Below, piece after piece: positions 1 through 11,616 of a stretch of DNA of 64,000 nucleotides. Below the pieces are notes generated by a model. It was not told the origin of the DNA. It was given only the letters and a program-made list of their open reading frames with translations, and made no database searches. Positions within the stretch are counted from its first letter, which is position 1, and each line of letters starts with the position of its first letter. The position numbers were made by a program, and so were the translations under genes. Source of the stretch: Penicillus capitatus (Eukaryota > Chlorophyta); NCBI GenBank assembly GCA_965649825.1, contig OZ287708.1:62001-126000 (forward strand). The letters are read 5' to 3'.

Positions 1-275
1 GACGAAAGCTACTGTCATCGGAGTTGTGTTTCTCATGGAGCTCTACGACTGTATACTGGATTCGACGCTGTTGGCAGAAGAGGGTTATTGGCTCGTCGCT
101 TTTCTGCTAAGATAAGAGAGCCATGTAATGGTGTGTTTACACGGAACGACGACTCTTGTCAGAAGGCACATCCATTCGCGGTCGCGATCGCACAGCGCTG
201 TAGGAAGATTCTCCGACTATTAATCCTGGCTCCGGTATCGTTCGAGAAGCTGTTTTAGAATAGAAAACGACGACG

Positions 276-3119
276 GTGCCGGATGATGATTCAGTGCCTG
301 AATTCGCAAAGGCAGCTAACTTGATTGCGGAGACCGAAGACGCGATACATCGAGATGCGGCGGCGGAGGACAGAGCCACAGAACGTCCAGCTAGAAACGC
401 TGACGACGGTGAAGCATCAGAAGATTCGGTCTCCGATAGTGAGGAAGACATCTCGGTCCAGCGGGTTTCCTCAGATTGCCTTGGAAACAAAAGCAGCAAA
501 GAAAAGTGCCGTTTCATGACGGCTCTGCTCACCAGTCAAAGTCTTTACGCAGTGCTCTAGTCTGACGTCCCTGCCGGCGACTCGACTCACCTGAAGGACG
601 CACACGATCCTTATCGTCCTTCGCCTAAAGCGCGTTCTTTCGAGGACATTGTGCACGGTTCGTCGGAGACAGCAAGGGACAACGACGCAGCCGTAAGCGA
701 TAGGACTGAGTCGAAAGGACTCAGTAGACATCGGTGGTCTGTTGAAGAAGTGGAACGTCGAGCGGCCTTGTAGATGGTGGAGATCTCTGACGCCAGGGAC
801 CCCGTCAACAGAGAAGGCCAAATGAGAGTCGAACAAAGGCGTTGTCTGCTGTCAGACACTACTTCCTTGTATAACACTTGTCGCAAGACGACGTTTCGTT
901 CTTGTCTCGGTACAGCAGTATCTCTGACGCGCAGACTTCGCGAGCACGTCTTCAACGAGTTCTAGCAGGTCGTCGCTCTCGTCGTCGCTTTTCGAGCCTT
1001 TGAGGCGTCCTCGAGTCGCAGAAGTCGCGCGGGATTCGCACGTCTCTCGATCCGCAGGTGGTCGAAGACCCGTTATAGCTGAATTCTCTCTTTCTGATCG
1101 ATGCACGGAAGCTGAACACGCATGGATAGATATCCGTATGTCTCGCGGATGGAACGCGCCTTGAGATCAGACCTTTACCGTCCGCAATGACTTGGGGTTC
1201 CTGCGGAGAGCGAGTGTCGATTTTGCGAATTCTGCGGTGTGCCTACTGGGGAGTGTGATCTGCATGTAGAGTCGGATGACAAACGAGGCTGCATTCAACC
1301 TTGACTGGATCTCCATCTCACCTTGCACTTAGCTGACACTCGACCCTGTGTGTTGCCACCGCCACGTGCTGCTTGCTTGTAAACTGAAAGCGGCACAGAC
1401 TTATTAAGAAGACGACCTCTCTTCTACGGACCATCTCTAGGATAGGATGAACTTGGGTTTGTGTTTCTGAGCGATTCAGATATGGCCGAACTTGTCTTCG
1501 GCCAGCGGTGTTATCACTACTGTCTCCTTGGGGGGCGGTAGTCCGTCCGAATCTCCCGCGTCGCGTCGAGACGCTTTCTGCAGCGCCACAGACGACTCTG
1601 GAGGCGTTCGGGACGCAGAGCGGATCCGAATGGCAGTTGCCGAAAAACGGATTGTTCTGTGGCGGCGTGGCGCTCGTCGCCTTCTAGGATCGCTGCGCAG
1701 CGCCCTCGTTTTCTGTTTCGGTCGCCTCGTCGCATGAGATGGAGACGATGACTTCCAAGCTACCAACCAAACGACAGAGGAAGAACGGGCAGATATCCCG
1801 AGCGTCTGGAATTCGGCCTGCGGCGAAGGCGACAAGATAGAACGCAGCGAAATAGATCGAAGCAGTGAACACAAAGTAACCATATCCTAGTCCATATTAC
1901 CGCATCGCCTCGTCGACCTCGCGCCCTTCGAGCTTCGGTGACGAATGAAGACGCGGGGAAGTAAAAAGTGCCGCTAAACTGGATCGATCTGCCAGAGACT
2001 CAAGGCGGCATCGATGGAGTCGTCCACCATGCGAATGCCCTGGTGGTCCCGAGGTTCTGGTTGGCGCGCTCTCGGGAGCGGAGCGGATCACACGACTGGC
2101 AGCAGGATTTCATCAAACAATGTGTTACAAGTCAAGATTTGTTAGACACTCGGGTGTGTGTATAGAAAGAGTGCGAAGCGTCGTGCAACATCGCATTCGA
2201 CCTCAAGATCGACCTTTCTTCAAGTGCTTGTCTGTCTGTCTCGCCGTGTTTCTCTTTTCTCTTTGCCATAGTGATACAGATTCGGATTTGTTCGATGCGA
2301 AGCTAGTACGCGAATTGCCCCCTACTCCAGTGGAAACGCCTGCTTCAGTCTCGAACACATTTGTGGTCGATCGCAGAGAGCATTTGCTGCCTCTAAAGCT
2401 GCGCATCTCGGTAGAAAACCATCTATGTAACGTCGAGACGAAAAAATGGACGAAAAGGAACTGTCGGCGTAATGCTTGCCCAGCGACGTTTTCATTCTCG
2501 CATTCGTGAACAGAGATCGCGTGAGGATTGTGAGAGTATCAGTACGTGTAGGTAAACTCTCTCAGTGACGATTCTCGCCCAACGCCAGCAAGCACCACAT
2601 AGGGACACGTAAACAAAAGTCATGCATTCTTTGGCACGTGGACGCCGGATGAAGACTGCCTTCGTTTAATGGCGCATGTCACACGATGCCGTAACCAGAC
2701 CGTCAAAGTTGTCGCCCGGAAAGAGTGTCAACACACATGGAGCTTTTCATCAGTGGACGTCGATCTGCTGGAAGATTTGCACCGAGAAGCGTGTTAGAGA
2801 CGTCTCGGATTGATCTCTTGGGCAGAAACAGACCGTACAATTTGCAGAGCTCCCTTCGAGGAGCCATTGCGGCACTGCCATCGGACGCCCTGAACGCTCG
2901 CGCTTCCGTCGCGCGATGTGGTGCAGAAGCTCGCGCGCCGTCTTGACTCTCTTTCCTTTCATCCACCTCTCTCGCCGCATTCATTTCGCTATACTGAGCT
3001 GAGGTGGCCAGCATTCTTGTCGCGCACGACGAGGCTGATACGGAACTCCGCCGTTTTCCAGAAGGACTTTGGCAGTTCCCTGAGGAGAAAGATGCAAACA
3101 TATTCAGCTCAAGAGGAGA
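276..3119 (+). CDS. Unresolved region with candidate plus-strand exons
   Basis: No gene model can be closed here. Three stretches look like exons. The first, about 276-462, is acidic (Asp/Glu/Ser-rich, containing VPEFAKAANLIAETEDA). The second, about 2270-2411, follows a pyrimidine-rich acceptor (ttgccatag), contains LVRELPPTPVETP, and stops at a GT donor. The third, about 3004-3119, follows ctgag and contains VASILVAHDEADTELRRFPE. All are on the same strand and could belong to one spliced gene, but I could not join them in frame, and minus-strand frames are also partly open. No known domain is recognised. Positions 3,540-3,700 hold nothing I can support. Confidence 0.22.
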
Positions 3120-3699
3120 GATTTTCAGGCTTACGCGGAAGATCCACTCTGCATCGTCTTCGGGGATGTTCTTTGATTCTTATGTCTGTTATCTGACTTG
3201 CCGACAAAGAGCAGAATTGCATTGTGGAGGCGCTCTCTGTCGAGATCATTTTCCCATGTCGGCACTCTGGCAGCAAACGGTATCTTTCAGAACAGAGAGT
3301 CTGCAATCGAACAACCATCTCTTCATCGCCACTGTAGCATGAGCCTCTTCAGTCTTCTTCGTCGTCGTGCTTACATCATGCATTCCCTCAGCCATACTCA
3401 ATGCTCTCGGCCAGGGTTACTTCGCCGCAGCCGATTCTCTGACAACACAGAACTAGGTTCAGAATCGCGCGAAATAACGATGGATGCTTTACTGCCTCCA
3501 AATGAACTGAGTCCATGCAATATGGTTCGCTGCTGATGACCATTCTAGAACCACAGAGGAGTTAGAGATCCGAACAAAGAGCAAAGAGCGACTCACTCTC
3601 CTCATGTCACTGAACACAATCCATATAGCACTTTCTTGGTGCAGCATTCAAGATGACATTCCATTTGTCTTGTCTTAGGGCATGTAATGATGGAGCCTA

Positions 3700-4750
3700 A
3701 AATCCAGAGGAGAGAGAAATTTCTAGCCAGCAGCAGCAAATGCAAGTAGGACACGTTAGCAGCCATCCACGGGAAAACAGAGAGTAGAACACTCCAGTCT
3801 CCGGGTAAGCAAAACAGCAGATTAGGAAGTGGCAGCCTCCAGATAGCAAATGCCAGTAAGTCGGACATGGCAGCCTCCATTTACGGCAAGACAGCTGATA
3901 GTATACGGCAGCCTCCAGGGAGAAGGACGACAGATTGAACGCAGGGAGCCTCCATTCACGGACAGACAGTAAGTGGGACATAACATCTTCCAGACAGCAA
4001 AACGGCAAATCGAACAAGGAAGCACCAGCAGCCAGACAGTAGGTAGGCCTACCACAGCCTCCAGGCAGCCAAAAGGCAGATCGGACACCGCAGCTCCAGG
4101 AATAAAAGGTAAGTAGGATTTGGTAGCCTCCAGACAGTAAGAAAACAGGTAGGATAGCGACAGCCTTCCAACAACAAATAGCAGCAAGAATGACTATGAC
4201 AACATCGGGCAGCAAGACAGCAACTTGGACACGGCAGTCTCCTGGCAGCAGGCCAGCGAGTTAGAGATGCCAGCCTCCGGGCAGAAAAACGGTAAGTAGA
4301 ATGACGCCAGCTTCCATCCATGACAAAAGAGTACGACACGGTAGGTTTGGGCAGCAAGGCAGCAGGTGGGATCAAGACAGCTTAGTCGAGCAAAAACATA
4401 AAATACAACGACGACAGCTTCCAGACAATAAAACAGCAGATTTGACAAGATATCATCCAAGCAACTTAGCAGCTTTAAGGACATGCCAGCCTCCGGGCAG
4501 CAGATCAGAAATCACGACAAGGCCAACCTCAGGGTACAGATCAGAACAGCAAGGTGAGTAAGACAGCCTTCCGGCAGCATATAACACCGAGTATGACCAT
4601 GACAGCATCATGGCAGCCTCCAGGCAGCAAGTAGGATCATGGCAGCAGATAACTAAACGACAGCCTCCAGGCAGCAAATGACAGTAAGTCGGACCACGCC
4701 AGCGTCCGGGCAGAAAAACAGCAAATAGGTCAACCAAGGCCCCTAGGCAG
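3700..4750. repeat. Degenerate CAG-rich minisatellite
   Basis: Loosely repeated units of about 30-45 bp are built around GCAGCCTCC(A/G)GGCAGCA followed by A-rich linkers such as aaacagcagat or agtaagtcgga. Units are diverged and of uneven length, so this is an old or decayed array. All minus-strand reading frames across it are translations of the repeat (Trp-Arg-Leu-Pro and Cys-Leu rich) and are not taken as genes. Confidence 0.75.
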
Positions 4751-4860
4751 CAAGACAATCGAAAACATGCCCAATCACAACAAAGAGAATGTCTACAGCC
4801 GAAAAATAGCACAGAAAGAAAACAGCCTCCACAGTCTTTTTGTTCCTTTTTCTGGTTTAA

Positions 4861-5087
4861 AATCACACTGAAAAAATGTGTGACGCTATTGAGTATGAAC
4901 ACAGCCAACCACTACAGAGCGAAGGTGGAATGGCAAAACAGCAAAAAAGAAAACAGCCAATCGGATATTTGTTTTTTTATGTCACACTTTTTGAAGTGTG
5001 ACTTTTTTGACTCTTTTGTTTTTTTTTTCCAAATTTTTGAAATTTTTAATTTTATTCAAACATCTCACACAACAAAAGTGTGAGATG
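4861..5087. repeat. Three related stem-loops with TCACAC/GTGTGA arms
   Basis: Three inverted repeats share the same core. Near 4863 tcacac pairs with gtgtga across a 9-nt loop. At 4981-5002 gtcacactt pairs with aagtgtgac. At 5061-5087 catctcacac pairs with gtgtgagatg across a 7-nt loop. The stretch between them is A/T-rich with long T runs. They lie downstream of the minus-strand gene ending at 5,348, so a role in 3' end formation is possible, but the shared core could also mark a decayed inverted-repeat element. Confidence 0.6.
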
Positions 5088-5347
5088 TACAAAAAAGTTT
5101 CTGCTTCTAATTATACTTCCAAAAAACAGCTTCCGACAGGGTAAGAATGGGGGCCTTGGGACGGATCAATGTTGGATATGGACCTAGAAAAGAAACAAAA
5201 CATAGAAAAGATTAGGGAAGAGTGGTCAAGAATGGTGTTTGAGTCTCAAGAGCGCGCGCATAAATGCCGAATTCGGAAATTGCGTCGGGAGCAATGTACA
5301 AACCGACACGTCTCTTCGCAGATGGAGTGGAGCCATGTGAAACCACA

Positions 5348-7342
5348 TTAAGTCTTGGACGACGATACAAGGTGTCCCTTTTCTCGAGCTGTTCGATAGT
5401 CATTGAGTCCCTTGCATCCCACCAGGCGCACAGCCAAGGTGATGTTATGGAGGACAGGCATGTCGATAGAGACTGTTCCTTGGCGCGATGAGAATTCTGC
5501 CAGGACACGATCCCATAACAGAAAATCATGCATGGCGCTCTTGGACCAGCCGAGCAATAGGATGGACATCTGTAATGGCGTTAATGATTTCAGCGTCTCT
5601 CGCCGTACAGCTTCGAGGGCAATGCGCTTCACAATGTCGCTGGATTGGTATCCCAATTTTCCCAAGGCCCAAGAAGTGGCGGCGATTTCTTGTGGCTTCA
5701 GCTCCGTCAGCTTCTCTCCATGAAACTGTTGGGCGACAAGGTGCACAGCAGACAGGTCGCGGAATCGACCATGTGCCCATCCCACGAGAATATTGGCCAG
5801 TGCTTGTGGGGTAAAGGCTCCCAGGGTTTTCTCCTGTAGCATGTGGTTTGCCAAACGCCTATAGAGATTGGTAGAGTGGATTCCGAGTCTTCCAAAGCTC
5901 CAGCAGAGATTTGCCAGTTCTTGCGCGTTGTACTGCTTCAATCGATCTTCCTTCATAACTTCTCTCAGCACCACGTTGCCGTCCTCTTTTCTAGAGAATC
6001 TCCCATGTGCCCATCCAAGGACGACGCTCGCCAGTCCCTGAGCAGAAAACTGATCGAAGACATCTCGTCGTTTTACCAGTTCAGCAGCCAGACTCTTTTG
6101 GCACTCGACACTCTGCACGGACATTCTTCCTGATGCCCAGATGAGATTACAGAGTTCCTGTGGATTGTACTGACGGAGACGAAACGGCTTCATGATCTCT
6201 TTGTGCAGCTCCAGACAGAGATCGAGATCTCGGAAATCGATTCTCGCGATGCCCAGCGTCACAGAACAAAGCTCCTGCGATGTGTACTTTTCTAAGCGCG
6301 ATACCTTCAGGGATTCCACAATGCAGATCGTCACAGATGCATTATCATCGGATAGCTGAATTTTTCCGAGCGACCAGATGATGTTTGCCAGAATGGAATT
6401 GCTGAACAGTATGTGCTCTTTTGGCTCGACCACATGGCGAAGTATGACGCGACAGCTGTCATCGTTTTGGTGTTCAATTCGGGCACATGCGATAAAAAGG
6501 AGAGCGATGCCTTGGGGCATCAGCTCTCGACGTCGACGTTGAATTTCCTCCAACACGGGTGTCCAGTGTTCGGGAGATCGATGGCCCAGGGAGCTCCATG
6601 ACCACAATATGTTCGTGAGTTCTTGTGCATTTGCTTCCTGTCTCTGTTGAATCGCCATTTCTGAGAGTATCTCTAGGTGTGATGCATCCACGTAATCCAG
6701 TTTTGCCCATGACCACAATACATTAGCCAGACATTGTGTTGTAAACGTCTCTCTGCGATGTTCGCTGCAAATCTGGGCAGAGTAGGTAGAAACGAGGGGA
6801 TGACCTCGCAACTGTAGTACGGCAAAAGAGTAGAGACACTGTGACAAAGAAACAGTGCTGAAGCGATGAAGATCGTTCCGTTCGAGCGCTCGCCTTAGAA
6901 CGCTTTTCATGAATGGCTCCGAAAGAACCCTTCCCTTTCTCAGCTGTCGAGACTGGTTCAGCAGCGCGAGGGAGTGCAAAATAGAAGCGAGATCGGATCC
7001 CTTTGCCTCGGAGAGTGGACCAGTCCAGTGAACCGTCGTGAGGTTGTGCCATATATCCTGTGGCATGAGACCTCTTTTAGCACAGACATACAGCATTCCT
7101 CGAATCTGTTCGATCCTCAGTTTGTGAAACTGTTTCAGAAAAGATTTCCATTTGGAATACCAACCCTGATTCGCTTTGTAAGTGCCATCGAGAATTTGAT
7201 CGAGTCTCTGGAGAGGAAAGTAGAAACGCGTTTTGTGTTCCGGTGTCAAAGACAGGGACTGCCATCGCACACGGTACACTTGCGACCATACGACATGGCG
7301 AAACGAACGAAAGTCAGAGAACTGAAAAAATCGTCGCAGCAT
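5348..7342 (-). CDS. OPR/HPR-like helical-repeat protein, probably organellar
   Basis: A single uninterrupted frame encodes about 664 residues. I choose the ATG at 7342 (MLRRFFQF), which begins an Arg/Phe-rich, acid-poor leader typical of mitochondrial targeting. After residue ~100 the protein is built from repeats of about 38-41 residues with a core like PQELANILWSWxxL; variants include AQELANLCWSFGRL, PQALANILVGWAHG and PQEIAATSWALGKL. About ten copies are visible. Such repeats occur in octotricopeptide/heptatricopeptide and RAP-family proteins that bind organellar RNA. I see no RAP domain at the C terminus. The lack of introns over 2 kb is unusual here and could mean a retrogene origin. 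RNA binding is inferred from the family. Confidence 0.75.
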   Translation of the reverse strand: MLRRFFQFSDFRSFRHVVWSQVYRVRWQSLSLTPEHKTRFYFPLQRLDQILDGTYKANQGWYSKWKSFLKQFHKLRIEQIRGMLYVCAKRGLMPQDIWHNLTTVHWTGPLSEAKGSDLASILHSLALLNQSRQLRKGRVLSEPFMKSVLRRALERNDLHRFSTVSLSQCLYSFAVLQLRGHPLVSTYSAQICSEHRRETFTTQCLANVLWSWAKLDYVDASHLEILSEMAIQQRQEANAQELTNILWSWSSLGHRSPEHWTPVLEEIQRRRRELMPQGIALLFIACARIEHQNDDSCRVILRHVVEPKEHILFSNSILANIIWSLGKIQLSDDNASVTICIVESLKVSRLEKYTSQELCSVTLGIARIDFRDLDLCLELHKEIMKPFRLRQYNPQELCNLIWASGRMSVQSVECQKSLAAELVKRRDVFDQFSAQGLASVVLGWAHGRFSRKEDGNVVLREVMKEDRLKQYNAQELANLCWSFGRLGIHSTNLYRRLANHMLQEKTLGAFTPQALANILVGWAHGRFRDLSAVHLVAQQFHGEKLTELKPQEIAATSWALGKLGYQSSDIVKRIALEAVRRETLKSLTPLQMSILLLGWSKSAMHDFLLWDRVLAEFSSRQGTVSIDMPVLHNITLAVRLVGCKGLNDYRTAREKGHLVSSSKT

Positions 7343-7905
7343 GATGCTGGTTGATGACAAAACACGATAAGACGTTCAGGAACTTCCGCTTTGGTGCTTG
7401 ACGATTGTCTGGGAAAGGGTTCTCATAAGAGACCCTTTCTTCAGAAATTCGCTGCGTTCCGAAGAACGTAGCGGGGCATTGGATATAGTTTTCAACCAGC
7501 AATAGTCGCACCTCAGCTTAGCCTCATTGGTTGCGACATTGCCCCAAGCGCAAGGATGACACAACACGAGCAGGCAGATTAGATAGTCTGACCCCCTAAC
7601 TTCCGCTTCTGTTATGCCAGATCTGTAAAGACGGCGCAAAGCGCCTTCAAAAATTGCGAATACGGCTTTGTTGGGGACGGAGCTCGGTATTCTTTAGTAA
7701 AAGGCGAAAGAATAGCACGCCACCAGACCCGACCCCGCCGCACAACACGCTCCGCAACGGAAGATTTATCGATACAAAACGAAATTCCGCTTAGTCTTTT
7801 CGTTCTCCGAGGCAGGATGACTCGACTGACGCGACTGAATCGATAACACTTATACTTAAAATAACAGCGATCCTGCGATGTCTGTGTGTCCTAGTCGCCC
7901 TTAAA
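7343..7905. other. Intergenic stretch, no gene seen
   Basis: The region upstream of the repeat-protein gene contains the probable promoter of that gene but no recognisable coding exon. Short frames on either strand lack splice signals or family resemblance. Confidence 0.5.
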
Positions 7906-8580
7906 ATGCAAAAAAAACTAACAATCGAGGCTGGAGTCCATCAGGTATGCTGCTCTTTAGATGCCAAAAAACCGACAGTCGAGGATATAGATCTTCATGT
8001 CTGCTGCTCTTCAGATGTCAGATCAACTGGAGTCCTTGAGGTATGCTGCCTTCAGATGCCAAATCAACTGGAGTCCTTGAGGTATGCTGCCTTCAGATGC
8101 CAAATCAACTGGAGTCCTTGAGGTATGCTGCCTTCAGATGCCAAATCAACTGGAGTCCTTGAGGTATACTGCCTTCAGATGCCAAAAAACCGACAGTCGA
8201 GGATAGAGTTCTTCAGGTATGCTGCCTTCAGATGCCAAATCAACCAGAGTTCTTCACAGATGCCGCCCTCAGATGTCTTCAGGTAAGCCGCTCTTCAGAT
8301 GTCTTCACAGATGCCGCCTTCAGATGTCTTCAGGTAAGCTGCTCTTCGGATGTCTTCGCAGATGCCGCATTCAGATGTCGACTTCATGTTTGCCGCCCTC
8401 AGATGTCTTCAGGTAAGCCGCTCTTCAGATGTCAAATCAGCTGGAGTCCTTCACAGATGCCGCATTCAGATGTCTTCATGTTTGCCGCCTTCGGATGTCT
8501 TCACAGATGCCGCATTCAGATGTCGTCTTCATGTTTGCCGCCCTCAGATGTCTTCAGGTAAGCTGCTCTTCAGATGTCAT
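7906..8580. repeat. Minisatellite at left edge of duplication copy A
   Basis: Two unit types occur. Between about 8,000 and 8,170 there is a 41-bp unit (tatgctgccttcagatgcc followed by aaatcaactggagtccttgag) in about four near-identical copies. From about 8,250 to 8,575 there are 25-28-bp units of the form gatgtcttca(c/g) followed by agatgccgc or gtaagccgc. The same two families recur at 15,101-17,020 immediately before copy B of the duplication. Confidence 0.9.
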
Positions 8581-8969
8581 ACAACCGATAATCGAGGATG
8601 GAGTTCTTCAGATACAAAATGGTAGTCGTGCGTATGTCTTGGTGGAATAGTCTTTGTCTGTATCGGGTTTTTTAAGAATATTGGCACTCAGTCCTAGCAG
8701 GTTCTTTGTCAGCGGATCCTCCTGTGTAATCTTCTCTTCCATTTCACACAACCGATTTTCCAGTCTATGAACAGACAAAGGAATTTACACTTCATCTGAA
8801 TGTCTCTTCGTGTTGTTTTATTTGCTTTACAGGCAAATGGCATTACCTTGTGTGTTCTTGGTCAATCGATGCCTCCGAAAGCAGGGGTGCTGGCTGACTT
8901 CCCTGTTGCAACGTCTGCTTCAGCAAATCCAGTTTTATACGCGCTTCTTGGTCGACATCTCCCGCCGCC

Positions 8970-10459
8970 TTATCTAACTGAACAATAAAACATAGAAAGC
9001 GGGCGGCGTTCGGCAGAAAGTACCGCAGACAGAGTGGTCTCTAAAAAGGACAGGAGGTTTTCCGAGTTGTAAGGGAGAAGTCGCGGACATGACGGTTCGA
9101 AGAGTTCTTCTGAGTGGGGTAACCAGGTAGAATACAATTCATAGATGCTCTGGATCTGAGTATTAGCTTCCCGCATGTAAGACCCCGCAGGACCAAGACT
9201 GTGGCCGCAACAGATTTCAGGGACATGAGATGGCCCAGGGGTGAAATGAGGCAGCAGGTTTACTGCAGAAGCGTCTGTCAATCTCCATCGAGACTCGAGA
9301 TCTGTCCGTGCCAACTCTGCCAGTTTCCTCAAAGTCGAACCTGTGCGACATAAAACAGAAAAACAACAGGAGACATCACTTCCAATCTTCTGTGTCGTGA
9401 TTCATGTTGGAGCAATTAGGCAGGGATCAGATAGGCGGATTGTCCGTTCTCGCGACAGGCAGTGGGGTGCCCCCCTGGCCATACGACGCCTCGGGTAAAG
9501 TATAACGCCAGCCGCCGCCCGCAGAAAGCGGGGGCAACCCGACCCACAGCCTAAAGACAAAGGCAAATTAGACAAGGCACATGAAGGAGAGAAAGGGAGC
9601 TTACCTGGGGGTGGCAGCAGCTTGCAGAGCTCGCTTCTGTCGCCATCCACAACCGAGACATTGGCCCGTACAATGCCTCGCCCTACACTGTCACTGTGCG
9701 TTCCCCCTTCAGCGCTGACCAAGGAGTCGAACGCACGCGCGCGCTAATAGAAAAAACAGAAAAAAAAAGAACAGAAAAAATGAAAAACACAAAAACAGAA
9801 AACACACATGCATGCAAATGACAACATGAATAAACAATTAGAAAGAGCAGGGGGCCGGCCTCAAGCCCAGACAACACATAAACAAAAAAACAAACAAACA
9901 TACACATGCAAAAAAATGAAAAAAACAATTAAAGAATTCCTACCCTCTACACATGAAAAGGAAGAATACTACCAAAGTAAAAAAAATCTATCCCCCTAAA
10001 CGCAGAAATTTAAAAACCACCCGGGACAGAAAAAAAAACTAACAAAGACCCTTATAGAAAAAATAAAATTCGGGTCCCGGGTGGGGTCTCCAAGGTCGGC
10101 TGCCTCCGGAGTACTTACTACAACTCCAGATGCAGGGGGCTTGGACCAGCCCGGCGCTTCAGAGCAACGCCGCGTCCCACGCATATGCTCCGCCTGGTCC
10201 CCGCAGAGCTGCATCAGCCAGGTCACCCCCTTCAGGCGACGGCTGCATCTAGAACACAAACACAGTTAGCAACTAGGTCAACATGAGAGTTCGAGTACTT
10301 ACGTGGATTTCCCGAGGACGTCGCTGGCCGGGGAGGTTGGAGGGCGCTCTGTATCCGTTTCTGCCACCATAAGCTGTCGCCGTTGCCCGGTTCGTTTTGA
10401 TCTGCAGCAACAGACACGTCGTCAAAGAAAGGCGAAGTCGAAAAACTGGCTTACTTGGA
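8970..10459 (-). ncRNA. Possible spliced minus-strand transcript, copy A
   Basis: The minus strand carries a series of strong splice signals. Donors are gtaagcc (about 10,455), gtaagtac (about 10,310 and 10,108) and gtaagctc (about 9,605). Acceptors include tgttgctgcag, tttgtgttctag, a long T-rich tract ending ctattag (about 9,747) and ttgtctttag (about 9,552). All are present in copy B. Joined exons do not keep a long open frame, and copy B has frame-changing indels, so a non-coding RNA or decayed gene fits better than a conserved protein. The terminal part (8,970-9,332) is open for 120 codons, but changes between copies include replacements. Confidence 0.3.
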
Positions 10460-11446
10460 CCGAAGGCTGCGATTCATGCGCGCAGCCTGTGTGCGTTGCA
10501 TCGTCAGGGTTCGTCAGGCTTGTTTTTCGGCCGCGCGATTTTTGTATCTGCCGACGCCGTTCATGCGTCGACGGTGACCCTGTCTGGCCAATCTCGCTGC
10601 AGCTGTTCTTCAAGGGATGTGGGATCTGCATGGCAACGAAGTAAAACGCAAGACGGCCAAACCTGCGTGTTCGTCCGCCTTCCGCCTTCGAGCATTCGAA
10701 ATGGGGCCGGAAGGACGTTTGCTCTGCCGTTTGGAAAGACGACGGAACAAGCAGCAGACGGCGATAGAGTTCAGACCATGAGGACGTAGACGCCCAGTCG
10801 AAGAAACAAAAGCGGATACAAAATACGACTTCTGCTGTTCGTCGGGGCTTTAAATCCGTGCGGCGGTTCGCAATCCGTCGTCGGCGAAGACGCTGAGCCA
10901 GAGATCAGAGTTCTACTACTGCTAACCTCCCCGCTCACGGATCATCTTGGAAACGACAAGCCGCTGCTGCAGCACTACCACTACGGGGACGGTTCAGCGT
11001 GAATTTGGAGGTATCGCGTCACACAGGCCGACGTCGGGCGATATGTCCGCATGGTGTGCTTGTAGAGAACTGATATCTTTGTCCGAGGGGTTGACGACCT
11101 GGCCGATCACCTGCGTTGAGCTTTGGGACTGGTTAGATCGCACCGAGCTCCTTACGGAGCAATGAATTGCTTTTCTCGACCAAAAAGACCCACACGATGT
11201 GGAACCGTCGAAGGCAGAGACGACATGAAAACACCGACCGGCAGCTTTTCTTCGACAGCGACGAAACACGAAAATGGAAAACCTCACCGAAGTAGGTTTG
11301 TCAAGTCAACTGCTAGACTTCTCGATGTCTAACCGTCGGATAGGAAGGAACTCTCAATTCACTGCAGTGACAATTGCACTGGATGGAATGTGATTGTCTC
11401 CTGTTTACTGATGACCTTTTTCCTTGATTGAACCGTCAGACCTACA

Positions 11447-11616
11447 ATGCTTTCTTCTGAAGGTAAAAGATGGCTCTTTCTGATGGGAGGATCCATTCCT
11501 GAGATAAAGGCATCTCAGTTCGATGGGAAATGGCAGTTCAATCGTTTTCATCTGTCGAAAACGCAATGGGATGAAGGCCTGAGTGGTCATACAAGAAGAA
11601 AACTGTCAGACTGCAG
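11447..11616 (+). CDS. Candidate short exon, copy A
   Basis: An ATG opens 56 codons (including WLFLMGGSIPEIKASQFDG) that end at a consensus donor, ctgcag|gtaagt. A good acceptor (ccctgaaacag) follows 63 bp later; joining adds 15 or so codons before a stop. The same exon is intact in copy B (19,635-19,804) with one Lys/Arg change. No family is recognised. It may be a small gene or a 5' exon of the receptor gene downstream. Confidence 0.3.

Noticed and set aside
3602-4908. Overlapping minus-strand frames rich in Cys, Leu, Trp that look like membrane proteins
   Set aside because: They are translations of the degenerate CAG-rich repeat in several frames.
8219-8650. Plus-strand frames with repeated Ser-Asp-Val-Phe peptides, also at 16,192-16,982
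   Set aside because: Repeat translations open only because unit length keeps frame; no start context or homology.
8970-9332. 120-codon minus-strand protein kept in both duplicated copies
   Set aside because: Identity is explained by the recent duplication; the few differences include amino-acid replacements, and the frame does not join upstream exons.
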